Shown piece by piece: positions 1-8,943 of a stretch of DNA of 36,099 nt. Under the pieces are notes generated by a model. That model was not told the DNA's origin. It ran no database searches and saw only the letters and a program-made list of their open reading frames with translations. Every line of letters starts with the position of its first letter. The stretch's first letter is position 1. Made by a program: the position numbers and the translations under genes. The stretch is from Deltaproteobacteria bacterium RIFOXYA12_FULL_58_15 (GTDB lineage Bacteria; Myxococcota; XYA12-FULL-58-9): NCBI GenBank assembly GCA_001798605.1, contig MGST01000163.1, forward strand, positions 1 to 36,099, in the 5' to 3' direction.

Positions 1-300
1 CTCCAACGCCTGTGAAGACGGCTGCGCCTGCGATACCGACTGCACATGCGCCTGCGATACCTCCAACGCCTGTGAAGACGGCTGCGCCTGCGATACCGAC
101 TGCACATGCGCCTGCGATACCTCCAACGCCTGTGAAAACGGCTGCGAATGCGATACCGACTGCGCCTGCGCCTGCGATACCTCCAACGCCTGTGAAGACG
201 GCTGCGCCTGCGACACCGACTGCACCTGCGCTTGCGATACCTCCAACGCCTGTGAAGACGGTTGCGCCTGCGATCCCGACTGCACCTGCGACTGCGACAC
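1..300 (+). repeat. Five tandem 60-bp repeats coding the Cys-rich modules
   Basis: The 60-bp unit starting ctccaacgcctgtgaag occurs at 1, 61, 121, 181 and 241. Units 1 and 2 are identical. Units 3 to 5 differ at a few positions, mostly without breaking the Cys pattern. A sixth, strongly diverged unit follows at 301. The unit length is a multiple of three, so gain or loss of a unit keeps the frame. The array probably continues left of the window. Confidence 0.95.
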
Positions 301-1132
301 GACAAACAACTGCGACGAAGACTGCACGTGCGACCCCCTTTGCCCGGTCCCTTGTGACTGCGACCTCACCGCGGCATGCGAGAGCGGTTGCGTGTGCGAC
401 CTCGAGTGTTCGATTTGCGGATGCAATGTGAGCGGTGGCTGCGACGAAGCTTGCCTCTGCGATCCCAATTGCCCCGTGGTCTGTACCTGCGACACCAGCA
501 CCGCTTGCGATCCGCTGTGCCGTTGCGACCCCCATTGCGCGACCCCGTGTGATTGCGACCAAACCGAAGGTTGTGAGTCTTCATGCTCCTGCGATTATGA
601 CTGTGTTGAGAGCTGCCCGTATGCGCAGAACGGGACCACACGGCTGCACATACAACTCACCTGGGATGATCTCTCAAATGATCAGGACTTGCACCTCCTC
701 TATCTTCCGGGGAGCAGCGCCGCCTGCAACGACCCCTGGGACTGCTACTTCGGCAACAGGAAGCCCGTTTGGTTTCCACAGTGCTTTGTTGCCCAGGGTC
801 CAAACCCCCGAGTAGACATCGATGACACCTATGGCCAGGGGCCGGAGACTATCTCGGTCGGAGCTCCGGCACCCGCCACCTATCGCCTCGCCATCCACTA
901 TTGGGCTGACTACGACGAGCACTCTCCCACGTTGAATACCGTGCGCATTTACATCGACAGTGGTGATCCACTCGTCTTCCACCGAACGGTTCAGGAGGAA
1001 CAGATATGGTGGGTAGCGGATATAACGGTTGATGCCAGCGGCCAAATCACGGTCACGCCGTACGCGAGCGATGTCTCTGGCGAAGCCGGTACCCTTCAGC
1101 CGTTTTTGCGCAACAGTTGTTTCAGCAACTGA
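2..1132 (+). CDS. Cys-rich repeat protein with C-terminal YfaP/DUF2135-like domain (5' end outside window)
   Basis: The frame is open from base 2 to the stop at 1130-1132, so the start lies left of the window. The first 100 residues are five 20-residue repeats (consensus SNACEDGCACDTDCTCACDT) with six Cys each, spaced C-x3-C-x-C-x3-C-x-C. About 100 residues of degenerate modules follow, still rich in CD and CxC pairs. The last 160 residues are not Cys-rich: a beta-sandwich-like segment with LTWDD and DLHL near its start and GPETISV in the middle, resembling the YfaP/DUF2135 domain found in exported proteins of deltaproteobacteria. Expected location is outside the cytoplasm, where the Cys would pair as disulfides; metal binding is an alternative. 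The signal peptide is not visible. Function is unknown. The first in-frame ATG (392) lies inside the Cys-rich part and is not the true start. Confidence 0.8.
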   Translation, partial: SNACEDGCACDTDCTCACDTSNACEDGCACDTDCTCACDTSNACENGCECDTDCACACDTSNACEDGCACDTDCTCACDTSNACEDGCACDPDCTCDCDTTNNCDEDCTCDPLCPVPCDCDLTAACESGCVCDLECSICGCNVSGGCDEACLCDPNCPVVCTCDTSTACDPLCRCDPHCATPCDCDQTEGCESSCSCDYDCVESCPYAQNGTTRLHIQLTWDDLSNDQDLHLLYLPGSSAACNDPWDCYFGNRKPVWFPQCFVAQGPNPRVDIDDTYGQGPETISVGAPAPATYRLAIHYWADYDEHSPTLNTVRIYIDSGDPLVFHRTVQEEQIWWVADITVDASGQITVTPYASDVSGEAGTLQPFLRNSCFSN

Positions 1133-1265
1133 AACCCAAGCGCACAAAGCTAAGAAAGACGAGCGGACGAGACACAAGATGTTGTGGGGGCCGGCATCAC
1201 GACCTTGACGCCACCTGTTGCCGACTTACATTGCCGCATACCCAACAGTTTAAGGAGATGCCGCG

Positions 1266-3167
1266 ATGGAAATCACACGAGGCAATGTGTCAACCCTCGT
1301 CGTCCGGAAGGGTCTGAAAGAGAGCTATGCCGACATCCTCACGGGAAAGGCGTTGGCTGCCATCGAGGCTCTGGCGCATCTGAACGTCGATCGACTCAAT
1401 CTGATGCGGGCACGGGTCGAACGTCGGCGGCAGCGCTACCAGAACAAACAACGAATTGAGTTTCTCTCGCCACAGGCGACAATTGGCAGGACCAGCCTCA
1501 CGGTCGCCGATGCGCGCGCTGGCCAGTTCGATGGCAGCGAAATCCCAAAAGACTTGCGGCGACAATGGATTCAGGGAACTGGGCCTGGTGCCAAGCCCCG
1601 TGCGACCTTGGAAAGTAGCCTGCGCAACGTCGCTTACGCCCTCCTCTCCGGCGCAGACGGTTGGATGTTCGATGGTGAAGACGCCCTCGGACAGATCAGC
1701 ACCATGTCCCTGGACAACCAGCGCAATCTCAAGCTCGCCATCGCCAGAGACGCGACTTTCATGAAAGTCGCAGAGTCTGTCGCCACGGAGATGAACACGT
1801 GGGCCAAGGAGTTCTTCGGCCGTGAGATCATCGCGGATTGGCAAGAACAGCTGAGCTTCACCACCAAGATCTTTCGCGCTCGGGGATTGCACCTCGATGA
1901 TCGACACATACAAATAAACGATGGCTCGGGATTTTCCGCTTCGATCGTCGACATGTGCCTGTTCGTCACGAACAACCACGAAGAACTGCAGAAACGCGGA
2001 TCCAGCGTCGTCTTGTACCTGCCGAAGATTCAAACAGCAGAAGAGGCTGCCCTCTGGAACGGGTTGCTCACCGGGTTGGAGAGTCACCTAGGCATCACCG
2101 TGGGTACCATCAAGGCGTACGTTCTCGTGGAACAACTGGAGGCGTCATTCCAGCTCATGGAGATCCGCGCAGCATTGAGCCCGCACTTTGTCGGCTTCAA
2201 CACCGGTCGTTGGGATTACATCAACAGTGTCGCCGACGCGTTGGCTTGGGATCCCGAGTTCCAGAACCCCAATATCGACGCCATCACCATGACCTACGGC
2301 TACATGAAGAACTACGAAGACCGGGTGCGTCGCGCAGTCAATACCCCAGATAGGAATGGTCGCTTCGCCCTTTGGCAAGGCGGCATGGAGCCTAACATCC
2401 CCGTCGGATCCGCGGCGGGGATTGCTTCAAGCATGAAAAAAGCCGTCGCGGGTGCCGAGCGCGAACAACGTGAGGGTGCGAGCGGCAAATGGGTCGCCCA
2501 CTGGCGCATGGTCCATATCGTCCGACCGGTATGGGAGAGAGTGGGAGACGACAATCAACTGGGCCGCAAGTTCCTGCCTCTCACCTATGCGGCCAAGGAC
2601 GCCAATCTCCTGGTGGAGTTGGAGAGCGCACCGCGGACCGTGCGTGGGACCCGCGATCTCCTCAGCGTTGCGCTGCAGTACGGCAACGCATTTGCGCAAG
2701 GGTTCCAGGCCGCGGCACTCAAACCTGCCGATTTCTTCGGCAACGACGACATCCTCTATCTCATGGAAGACATGGCGACCGGTGAAATCCGCCTCAGCAT
2801 TCTCTGGGAGTGGTTACACAAAGCTGCTGCGTTCAGCGAGGGCGATGCCGAAACCGGAATCAGAGCTGGCGGCAAGCTGACACCCGCGATCTTTTCCCAA
2901 TTGCTCGATGAAGAGTATGACAAGCTCCTCGCAGCAAAAAACAAAGACGTACACGACAACTCGAAGGCCACGACCCTGCCCATCGCCAAAGAAGTGGTCA
3001 GATCCTACGTCATCGATGACATCAAGGCACCCTGGTACATCGATCTCCTCAACATCAACCTCAACAACCACGATCTCGAGAGCGCCACACAGCGCATACG
3101 TGGTTACATGAGCGCCTTCCGCAAGGACGGTACTCGCATCACCAGAAATCTCGACTTCTCTGCATGA
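1266..3167 (+). CDS. aceB: Malate synthase
   Basis: Condenses glyoxylate with acetyl-CoA to malate, second step of the glyoxylate bypass, in the cytoplasm. The A-type core is clear. Arg206 lies in RARGLHL (glyoxylate-binding Arg). Glu289 (VLVEQLEA) and Asp317 (GRWDYI) are the Mg ligands, with the same 28-residue spacing as E250/D278 of E. coli AceB. Asp502 in [10 protein letters not shown] matches the general base D447. At 633 residues it is about 100 longer than E. coli AceB, with extra residues at the N-terminus and inside the chain. The start is supported by AAGGAG at 1252-1257, 8 bases before the ATG. Its stop overlaps the next gene, isocitrate lyase, so the two are an operon and probably translationally coupled. 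The 133-bp upstream spacer shows no clear promoter. Confidence 0.93.
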   Translation: MEITRGNVSTLVVRKGLKESYADILTGKALAAIEALAHLNVDRLNLMRARVERRRQRYQNKQRIEFLSPQATIGRTSLTVADARAGQFDGSEIPKDLRRQWIQGTGPGAKPRATLESSLRNVAYALLSGADGWMFDGEDALGQISTMSLDNQRNLKLAIARDATFMKVAESVATEMNTWAKEFFGREIIADWQEQLSFTTKIFRARGLHLDDRHIQINDGSGFSASIVDMCLFVTNNHEELQKRGSSVVLYLPKIQTAEEAALWNGLLTGLESHLGITVGTIKAYVLVEQLEASFQLMEIRAALSPHFVGFNTGRWDYINSVADALAWDPEFQNPNIDAITMTYGYMKNYEDRVRRAVNTPDRNGRFALWQGGMEPNIPVGSAAGIASSMKKAVAGAEREQREGASGKWVAHWRMVHIVRPVWERVGDDNQLGRKFLPLTYAAKDANLLVELESAPRTVRGTRDLLSVALQYGNAFAQGFQAAALKPADFFGNDDILYLMEDMATGEIRLSILWEWLHKAAAFSEGDAETGIRAGGKLTPAIFSQLLDEEYDKLLAAKNKDVHDNSKATTLPIAKEVVRSYVIDDIKAPWYIDLLNINLNNHDLESATQRIRGYMSAFRKDGTRITRNLDFSA

Positions 3168-5437
3168 AAATGGGGGCCAAAATGAAAAGGCTAGAGCAAC
3201 AGATCACTGACGCCAAAGAGTGGATGGGCAGAGCGCGGTTTGATGGCATTACTCGACTCTATTCCGCCCAACAGATCGCGGAACAACAGGGCACAATCGC
3301 TGATGGCTATTCGCTTGCCCGCGACAATGCCGACGCATTTCACGAGCGACTGCGCGAGCTTTTCAACGCGGGAAAGAACATCACGACCTTTGGCCCCTAC
3401 TCCCCTGGCCAAGCCGTAACGATGAAGCGTCACGGCATAGAAGGAATCTACGTTGGCGGCTGGGCCACGTCTGCCAAGGGGTCCCTCGCCGAGGATCCTG
3501 GGGCCGATCTCGCGAGTTATCCCTTGAGCCAAGTCCCCGACGAAGCCGGACCCATCGTCCGAGCGCTGCTCACCGCCGACAAGAATCAGCACTTCCTCCG
3601 CTCGAAGATGACCGAGGAGGAGCGCGAGAAAACCCCCGAGGTCGACTATCGACCATTCATCATTGCCGATGCCGACACCGGCCACGGCGGCGACGCTCAC
3701 GTCCGCAATCTCATTCGCCGCTTTGTCGAAGTCGGTGTGACCGGCTACCACATTGAAGACCAAAAGCCCGGCGTCAAGAAATGCGGTCATCAAGGGGGAA
3801 AGGTCCTGGTCGGAGTCGACGAGCAGATCAAAAGACTCAACGCCGCGCGGTTCCAACTCGACGTCATGAAGGTGGCGGGCCTTATTGTTGCCCGCACCGA
3901 CGCCGAATCGGCCACCTTCATTGAAAGCCGCAATGACGAACGGGATCAGCCATTCATCCTCGGTGCCACCAATGTGAGCCTGCCGAGCTACAAATCCGGT
4001 TTCATCGCCATCCTTCGCCACTTCAACGCTTTCGGCATCGACGACGTCCGCGGACACATGCTGTTTGAGATTTCCGACGACGAACATCAAGCATCGACTT
4101 CTTGGCTCAAGCGCACTGGCGTCCTGGGCATGATCAAAGAACACGCAGAGGGCTACAAAGAGGGCAAGTTCCCAACCATCGACACCATGCTCGACCCCGT
4201 CGTCGACAGATACTTGCAGACCTGGCAAGCCGAGGCGGGTTTGAAGACCTTTGGCCGTGCCATCGCTGACGTGATTGCGTTTCGCAGCAACGAGGGAGAG
4301 CAGTTCGACCTCAGCGTCAACCAGTGGGATGACTTCGCCAAGACCGCCTCTTTCTTCGCCGCCCGTGAGAAGGCACGTTCTCTGGGGATCAATATCATCT
4401 GGGATCCTGAACACCCCAAGACCCCAGAAGGTTACTATCAAATCAAGAATGGCCTCGAATACTGCATTGCCAAATCACTTGCGGTGGCTCCTTTCACCGA
4501 TTTGATTTGGATGGAGACCAAGACAGCCCATCTCAAACAGGCCAAGGCGTTCTCTGACGCCGTTCATGCCAAGTACCCAGAAAAAATGTTGGCCTACAAT
4601 CTGTCGCCGTCATTCAACTGGGACACCACGGGCATGTCAGACGAGGACATGCAGAAATTTCCTGAGGAGATCGGCAAGCTCGGATTTGTCTTCACCTTCA
4701 TCACCTATGGAGGACACCAAATCGATGGCATCGCCGCCGAGGAATTCTCTCGCGCGCTCAAGGAAGATGGCATGCTGGCCCTCGCGCAACTGCAGCGCAA
4801 GATCCGCCTGCTCGAGTCCCCCTACCGTACGCCGCAGACCTTGGTTGGCGGTCCACGTCTCGACGCGGCACTGATGGCGTGCTCTGGTCGAACTGCCACC
4901 ACCAAGGCGATGGGCAAAGGATCGACCCAATCACAGCACCTGATTCAGACAGAAGTGCCCACCAAGGTTCTCGAAGGTTGGCTCGATTCTTGGCGCCAAC
5001 ATAACGACGTCGCCACGCCCATGCGCGTCGAGCTCAAACCGCACAAGGCGGGCTCTGAGTTACTCGAGTTGCAGATCCTCGGCAGAAAGGATGACAAGGT
5101 GGCCAACGTCATCTTCGCGTCGATTGTCGACCGCCGCGGCAACAACATCTTGTCGATTCGTGACCAGAACACCTTCGATCACAATCTGCGGAAGAAGCGA
5201 TTGATGACACTGGTGCACGTGTTCCTGATTCATCGCTACAAGGTCAATTCCATTCACTACGTGACCCCCACCGATGACAACCAACATCAGACGCAGAAGA
5301 TGCTGACTCAGGGTTTGTTCAGCGACGTTGCCAAGGAAGTCGGCCAGATCATCGTCGCCAAAGTCAACGGTCCGTTTGTCGCGAGCCTCCTGGATGCGGA
5401 TGGCAAGGCTCTGACTCGGCTCCTATCCAAAGGGTAA
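3164..5437 (+). CDS. aceA: Isocitrate lyase, long ICL2-type
   Basis: Cleaves isocitrate to glyoxylate and succinate, first step of the glyoxylate bypass. The catalytic KKCGH motif is intact (Cys207 counting from 3164), and DADTGHGG at 169-176 is the Mg/substrate region. At 757 residues it is far longer than the usual bacterial enzyme (about 430) and close to mycobacterial ICL2 (about 766). The extra C-terminal part, roughly residues 590-757, corresponds to the ICL2 regulatory domain, reported in Mycobacterium tuberculosis to respond to acetyl-CoA or propionyl-CoA; carry-over of that role here is inference. The ATG at 3164 overlaps the aceB stop (ATGA). An alternative in-frame ATG at 3182 has a G-run at 3172-3176 at suitable spacing, so the true start may be seven codons further in. 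Confidence 0.93.
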   Translation: MKMGAKMKRLEQQITDAKEWMGRARFDGITRLYSAQQIAEQQGTIADGYSLARDNADAFHERLRELFNAGKNITTFGPYSPGQAVTMKRHGIEGIYVGGWATSAKGSLAEDPGADLASYPLSQVPDEAGPIVRALLTADKNQHFLRSKMTEEEREKTPEVDYRPFIIADADTGHGGDAHVRNLIRRFVEVGVTGYHIEDQKPGVKKCGHQGGKVLVGVDEQIKRLNAARFQLDVMKVAGLIVARTDAESATFIESRNDERDQPFILGATNVSLPSYKSGFIAILRHFNAFGIDDVRGHMLFEISDDEHQASTSWLKRTGVLGMIKEHAEGYKEGKFPTIDTMLDPVVDRYLQTWQAEAGLKTFGRAIADVIAFRSNEGEQFDLSVNQWDDFAKTASFFAAREKARSLGINIIWDPEHPKTPEGYYQIKNGLEYCIAKSLAVAPFTDLIWMETKTAHLKQAKAFSDAVHAKYPEKMLAYNLSPSFNWDTTGMSDEDMQKFPEEIGKLGFVFTFITYGGHQIDGIAAEEFSRALKEDGMLALAQLQRKIRLLESPYRTPQTLVGGPRLDAALMACSGRTATTKAMGKGSTQSQHLIQTEVPTKVLEGWLDSWRQHNDVATPMRVELKPHKAGSELLELQILGRKDDKVANVIFASIVDRRGNNILSIRDQNTFDHNLRKKRLMTLVHVFLIHRYKVNSIHYVTPTDDNQHQTQKMLTQGLFSDVAKEVGQIIVAKVNGPFVASLLDADGKALTRLLSKG

Positions 5438-5516
5438 TATCGCCCCGAAGGCGCGCAGTTAGGCGCGAGATGCTTTTGCGCAGCCAGGGCCTACCCAATC
5501 CACCATCAAATACTAT

Positions 5517-5662
5517 CCGAATCGCCAGATGTGCCGTTAGGTCGAGGAGCAGCGAGGATTTGCGCGCAATTCCGAAATGTTTTGTGCGAGGCGTACTTTG
5601 AGTACGGCGAGCAGCAAATCCGAAGCTGCGACGAAGAGATAACGGCGCAGATGGTGATTCGG
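5517..5662. repeat. 146-bp imperfect palindrome between convergent genes
   Basis: The outer arms, CCGAATCGCCAGATG from 5517 and its counterpart ending GGTGATTCGG at 5662, pair with few mismatches. Inside are a second paired block (GCCGTTA with TAACGGC) and a third (GGATTTGC with GCAAATCC). The centre carries a perfect small hairpin, CGTACT-TTG-AGTACG, near 5592-5606. An unpaired stretch of about 20 bases on the left side makes the structure asymmetric. No coding sequence is visible. It lies between the aceA and response-regulator stops, so it may serve as a bidirectional mRNA end, or be a non-autonomous REP-like mobile element. No second copy was noticed in the window. Confidence 0.6.
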
Positions 5663-5669
5663 GGCCTGC

Positions 5670-6056
5670 TCAACCCTTTGACAAGACGTCTGCGATGGTC
5701 TTGAGCAGCAAGTCGTTGTCTATGGGCTTTTGCATGTAGCCCTCTGGCGGGGGAACTTGCTTGCGCGTGGAGATGAATTTTTTGAACTCCTCCATCACCC
5801 CGGTGACCATGATCACCGGCGTCGCCTTCAATGCGTCGTCTTCTTTGACGTCGCGATAGAAACGCACACCGGACTTCTCCGGCATCGTTATATCGAGGAG
5901 CACGAGGTCCGGCTTTTCAGCGCGAAGCTGCTTGAGGCCCTCTGCGCCGTTGTGCGCCTTGACGGTCTCATAGCCGTTATCTTCCAACAGGGTGGTCACG
6001 AAGGTGACGAGGTTTTCGTCGTCGTCGATGACCAGGATCTTCTTCTTGTCACTCAC
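5670..6056 (-). CDS. Single-domain response regulator (receiver only)
   Basis: A 128-residue CheY-like receiver with nothing attached. It has the acidic pair in VIDDDEN near the N-terminus, the phospho-acceptor Asp in VLLDITMPEKSG, the Thr of VTGV and the Lys of MQKPID. It begins with GTG at 6056, with a G-rich ribosome site (AGGGGGCC) just upstream. The start is only 12 bases after the stop of the HdrD-like gene on the same strand, so it is the last gene of that operon. No histidine kinase is encoded nearby. It has no DNA-binding domain, so it must act through a protein partner or in a phosphorelay. A link to the redox genes is inferred from the operon. Confidence 0.9.
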   Translation of the reverse strand: MSDKKKILVIDDDENLVTFVTTLLEDNGYETVKAHNGAEGLKQLRAEKPDLVLLDITMPEKSGVRFYRDVKEDDALKATPVIMVTGVMEEFKKFISTRKQVPPPEGYMQKPIDNDLLLKTIADVLSKG

Positions 6057-6068
6057 ATCGGCCCCCTA

Positions 6069-7679
6069 TCAGTGCCATTCAAAATCAATGTAACCCGGTT
6101 TCACGTCTGCCATGGCATTGACCATGAGCTCGACCAACCCCCCGTAGTAGATACCGGCTTTTTCGAAGGCGTCATAGTACTTGATGATGTCGCGGATTTG
6201 CCCCTTGCAGTTGCTGCACGGTGCGCACACATACTTCGGGTGCTCCTTGTCCATCGGCTCGTCCTGGAACGCCTCGAGAATCTGCCGGAACTTGCGGCGT
6301 CCGTAGAAATGATGGCGAAAGTCGGCGAAGTTGTTGCCACTCATGATCGCGAACCCCGATCCGCCGCCACAACAATAGTTATTGACACCATGGGGCGTCA
6401 TCTCGCGGAAACGGTTCTCCGGCACAACTTCTTTGAGGGCCTCGCGTTGCGGCGCGTTCACCCCCATCAAACGAACGAGATTGCATGGGTCGTGCAAGGT
6501 CACGGGAAAGTCGTTGCGGCTCTTGTCCCATTTGATCTTGCCGGACTTGGCGATGTCCCGAAGAATCGGCATGCAACTCTCACGGGGCGTATTCATGTCG
6601 CCGGTGAGAATCTTGTCACCAATGATGGTCAATGCCTTGTGAGCGTGACCACACTCGCCGAGAACAATCTTTTTGACTTTGAGCCTTCTTGCCGCCTCGG
6701 CATGCAGAAGCAAGGTTCGCGCGGTCTGCATGTCATCATAGAAGACGCCGTAGTTGATGCCATCGTAGGCAGCGAGGTCACTCGACAGAGTCCAGTCGAG
6801 GCCGGCCGCGTTGAACAACGTTGCAAATGAGCCGACATTTTCCGGCCACGCCATGATCTCGCCGGCATTGTGGATGAGCAGAATCTCGGCACCCTGCTTG
6901 TCCCACGGGATCTTTGTCTTCTCGGGGTCGAGCCCGGTAAGGTCAGCTGTATCCTCTTCGATGAACTCGACGTTGTCCTTGACCACCAAAGAGTTCATGC
7001 CCGTAGACGACCCGACGGTGAGCTGCAACTCCGATCCATCCTGGTGAAGCTCGCGGGTAAAGATCCCCATTTCCTGGCTGGCAATCTTACGCAACTCGCG
7101 CGCGATCAACGCATTGTCTGCACCAATGGGGCATGTCTGTGCACACCGCCGACACAGATTGCAGCGATAGGCGAGTTCGATCAGACGCGAGACGGTCTTC
7201 CAGTTCAGATCGACGTCGCCATGCACCCAGGTCGACTCTTCTTTGACGTATTTGTAATAGATCCGCCGCAGGACCTCAGAGCGGTAGGTCGGCCGGTAAA
7301 GCGGATTCTTGCCACTCTCTTCGTAGATATGGCATGCATCGTTGCACGTTTGGCAGCGAGCGCAATGCTCCATGGACATCACCAACGGCATCAAGAAGGT
7401 CCAATTATTCTCCTTGGTGAACGACTTGCGCAGTCCAGAGAGGAACTTATTGACCAGCTCTTCTTCTTCCGCTGGGCTCTTCGCCTTGGGGATGTTGACA
7501 ACGATGGTGTCATCGAGGTTGCACTCGAAACGTTGTTTCACCTGGTCGGACAAGGGCGGTATCCGCGGCTCATCCTCAAGTTTGTCGAACGGTGGCGGCA
7601 GCGGAACTTGATCCTCGTTCACAATATGAACGAGAGGGCCGTCACCTTTGGATATATCCCTGATGAGAGGTGCATTCAT
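6069..7679 (-). CDS. HdrD/TmcB/DsrK-like iron-sulfur oxidoreductase
   Basis: Predicted cytoplasmic-face subunit of a membrane redox complex, 536 residues. Two ferredoxin-type [4Fe-4S] motifs are complete: Cys106/109/112/116 and Cys173/176/179/183. The C-terminal half carries CCG-domain cysteines (LGECGHAH, HDPCN, NNYCCGGGSG, CAPCSNCKG), the cluster type that handles disulfide or thiol chemistry in heterodisulfide reductase HdrD. Related subunits are TmcB, HmcF and DsrK of sulfate reducers. The ATG at 7679 overlaps the stop of the upstream cytochrome b gene as ATGA and has AGGAG about 8 bases before it; a longer in-frame extension to 7751 would run into that gene and is less likely. Order and overlap match the tmcC-tmcB pairing. 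The substrate is unknown, and no cytochrome c subunit is present in the window. Confidence 0.85.
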   Translation of the reverse strand: MNAPLIRDISKGDGPLVHIVNEDQVPLPPPFDKLEDEPRIPPLSDQVKQRFECNLDDTIVVNIPKAKSPAEEEELVNKFLSGLRKSFTKENNWTFLMPLVMSMEHCARCQTCNDACHIYEESGKNPLYRPTYRSEVLRRIYYKYVKEESTWVHGDVDLNWKTVSRLIELAYRCNLCRRCAQTCPIGADNALIARELRKIASQEMGIFTRELHQDGSELQLTVGSSTGMNSLVVKDNVEFIEEDTADLTGLDPEKTKIPWDKQGAEILLIHNAGEIMAWPENVGSFATLFNAAGLDWTLSSDLAAYDGINYGVFYDDMQTARTLLLHAEAARRLKVKKIVLGECGHAHKALTIIGDKILTGDMNTPRESCMPILRDIAKSGKIKWDKSRNDFPVTLHDPCNLVRLMGVNAPQREALKEVVPENRFREMTPHGVNNYCCGGGSGFAIMSGNNFADFRHHFYGRRKFRQILEAFQDEPMDKEHPKYVCAPCSNCKGQIRDIIKYYDAFEKAGIYYGGLVELMVNAMADVKPGYIDFEWH

Positions 7680-8614
7680 TTCTTGTACTCCTGCGTCGCA
7701 AGATCCGCCCACGTCTTCTTGCCATCTGCACCGATGTGCTTCGCGGCCCAACTCACCGGCTGAGTCAACATTTCACCAATCGCAGCTTCCTCATCGCCGC
7801 CCTTGAGGTTGGGTTTGTCGTTCCAACGAATCGCATGGTAGGCGAAATACTTGCCGATGAAATGGGACATGTGGGTGAGGGGAATATACGCAACCAAGAC
7901 TCCCATGAGGATGATCGTCGCGCTGGTGAAAGACACTTCGTGCACTGAGCCTGTCAGAGCCACGGGACTGAAGGTGACGATGCCAGCAAGAAACCCCGCT
8001 GAACGGGACAGATCGGAATCGATGGCAATGAAGTGAACCAACGCCAAACCGAAGGCAACGATGAAGAACACCAGATTGAAGATGTCCGCCACGGTGGTGA
8101 AATCACGCAGCCCCGGGTCGGTCAGTCGCCGCTGCAACAAGCCCAAGGCACCAAAGATGCTGAGACCCAACCCGCCTGCGCCGCAGAAAAGAACGGTGTT
8201 GTGCAGAAACGTGCCGAGGCCACCTGCCATCAAATCAGGAACGGCAAGGCCGAGTAATGCCGAGCCCATCATCATCACCGTAGCGCCAATCACCATGTAG
8301 ATGCCAAAGTGAAACGGAAAGGAACGGACCCACATCTTTCGGTTGTGTTCCCAAAGCGCCACTAGAAAGAGAATCTCTGGCACCATCACCTTGAGCTCAC
8401 CTGCCATCGAGACCTCGCGGGGCTTCTTCCACCAGTCCGATTCCTCGAGATAGGAGCCGCCATACTTGGCCTTATTACCTGGTTCGTGAGCTACCGGGTA
8501 GAGCTCCCAACGCAGGTGCATGGGCATCCGCATCCACATGAGAACCCTGGCGATACACGCAATGGCGAAAACGCCCAAGGCGATGTACGTGATGATATGT
8601 GGGAAAAAAGCCAT
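7676..8614 (-). CDS. Membrane cytochrome b, TmcC/DsrM/NarI-like
   Basis: An integral membrane protein of about 312 residues with five or six hydrophobic segments, starting at residues 5-27. The histidines in MSMAGEL-to-HFGIY and LTHMSHFIGKYF regions are candidate heme ligands. The nitrate-reductase-gamma-like fold passes electrons between quinone and a cytoplasmic iron-sulfur partner, here the HdrD-like protein encoded next. It is the first gene of the minus-strand operon. The ATG at 8614 is chosen because GAGGTG sits six bases upstream. A GTG at 8623 is also in frame but lacks a well-spaced ribosome site. The best family match by layout is TmcC; DsrM is the main alternative. Confidence 0.82.
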   Translation of the reverse strand: MAFFPHIITYIALGVFAIACIARVLMWMRMPMHLRWELYPVAHEPGNKAKYGGSYLEESDWWKKPREVSMAGELKVMVPEILFLVALWEHNRKMWVRSFPFHFGIYMVIGATVMMMGSALLGLAVPDLMAGGLGTFLHNTVLFCGAGGLGLSIFGALGLLQRRLTDPGLRDFTTVADIFNLVFFIVAFGLALVHFIAIDSDLSRSAGFLAGIVTFSPVALTGSVHEVSFTSATIILMGVLVAYIPLTHMSHFIGKYFAYHAIRWNDKPNLKGGDEEAAIGEMLTQPVSWAAKHIGADGKKTWADLATQEYKK

Positions 8615-8656
8615 CCTCTTCACCTCTTCTGCTTCTGTTGCGTCATCCTCTCGAGC

Positions 8657-8688
8657 GTTGCACTAACACTGCAACATTTGGTTGCAAC
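8657..8688. promoter_or_regulatory. Cluster of GTTGCA/TGCAAC boxes upstream of the cytochrome b gene
   Basis: GTTGCA at 8657-8662 and TGCAAC at 8670-8675 form a perfect dyad with a 7-base centre, followed by the palindrome GTTGCAAC at 8681-8688. The cluster lies 43 to 74 bases before the redox operon start. The same hexamer recurs twice beside the regulator gene, which is the pattern expected of sites for a regulator controlling both genes. Confidence 0.5.
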
Positions 8689-8698
8689 GGGCCTTTGG

Positions 8699-8715
8699 TA
8701 TTGTGTACAACAATA
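8699..8715. promoter_or_regulatory. 17-bp dyad TATTGT-N5-ACAATA
   Basis: TATTGT and ACAATA are perfect inverted arms around GTACA. The site lies between the TGCAAC cluster and the middle of the divergent region. It could be an operator for a second regulator. The binding protein is unknown. Confidence 0.35.
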
Positions 8716-8797
8716 GCAAACATGTTGTCCACAGTTCATTTTGGTAATATGCAGAAGTCGTTCACAGCCGCAGCCTGAGGATGAATGAAGTTTGAGA

Positions 8798-8826
8798 TTG
8801 ACAAAGTACTGGATTTATTGTCAAAT
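8798..8826 (+). promoter_or_regulatory. Candidate sigma-70 promoter with overlapping dyad for the regulator gene
   Basis: TTGACA at 8798-8803 matches the -35 consensus, and TCAAAT at 8821-8826 is a weak -10 with 17-base spacing. The arms TTGACAA (8798-8804) and TTGTCAA (8818-8824) form a dyad covering both elements, so a bound protein would block this promoter. The predicted message would have a leader of about 120 bases. Confidence 0.35.
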
Positions 8827-8926
8827 CCGAACAACCGACGCGACGCTGATGCTTTGCCGGGACGACACCGAATATCGTCAAGCAACCTGAGTTTGTTTGG
8901 CCAAATGGTGCATGCGCAACAGAGAA

Positions 8927-8943
8927 TGCAACCATTTGCAACC
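8927..8943. promoter_or_regulatory. Two TGCAACC direct repeats, 10 bp apart, before the regulator start
   Basis: TGCAACC at 8927-8933 and at 8937-8943 are spaced one helical turn apart and end just before the AGGAG ribosome site of the regulator gene. They match the hexamer clustered near the redox operon. Binding here could give autoregulation. Confidence 0.45.

Noticed and set aside
12-431. Open frame over the tandem repeats coding a Pro/Ala/Thr-rich peptide
   Set aside because: It is an alternative frame of a 60-bp repeat, which stays open by periodicity; the Cys-rich frame continues into a domain-like sequence downstream.
3191-4441. Minus-strand open frame of 416 codons
   Set aside because: Antisense to isocitrate lyase; no recognisable domain or ribosome site.
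5517-5662. Integron attC site
   Set aside because: GTTAGGT is present, but the core sites are in the wrong orientation relative to the arms and there is no integrase or cassette array.
5730-6830. Plus-strand open frame of 366 codons
   Set aside because: Antisense to the receiver and the HdrD-like gene, both with clear motifs.
7680-7751. Longer N-terminus for the HdrD-like protein
   Set aside because: It would overlap the cytochrome b gene by 72 more bases; AGGAG and the ATGA overlap favour the start at 7679.
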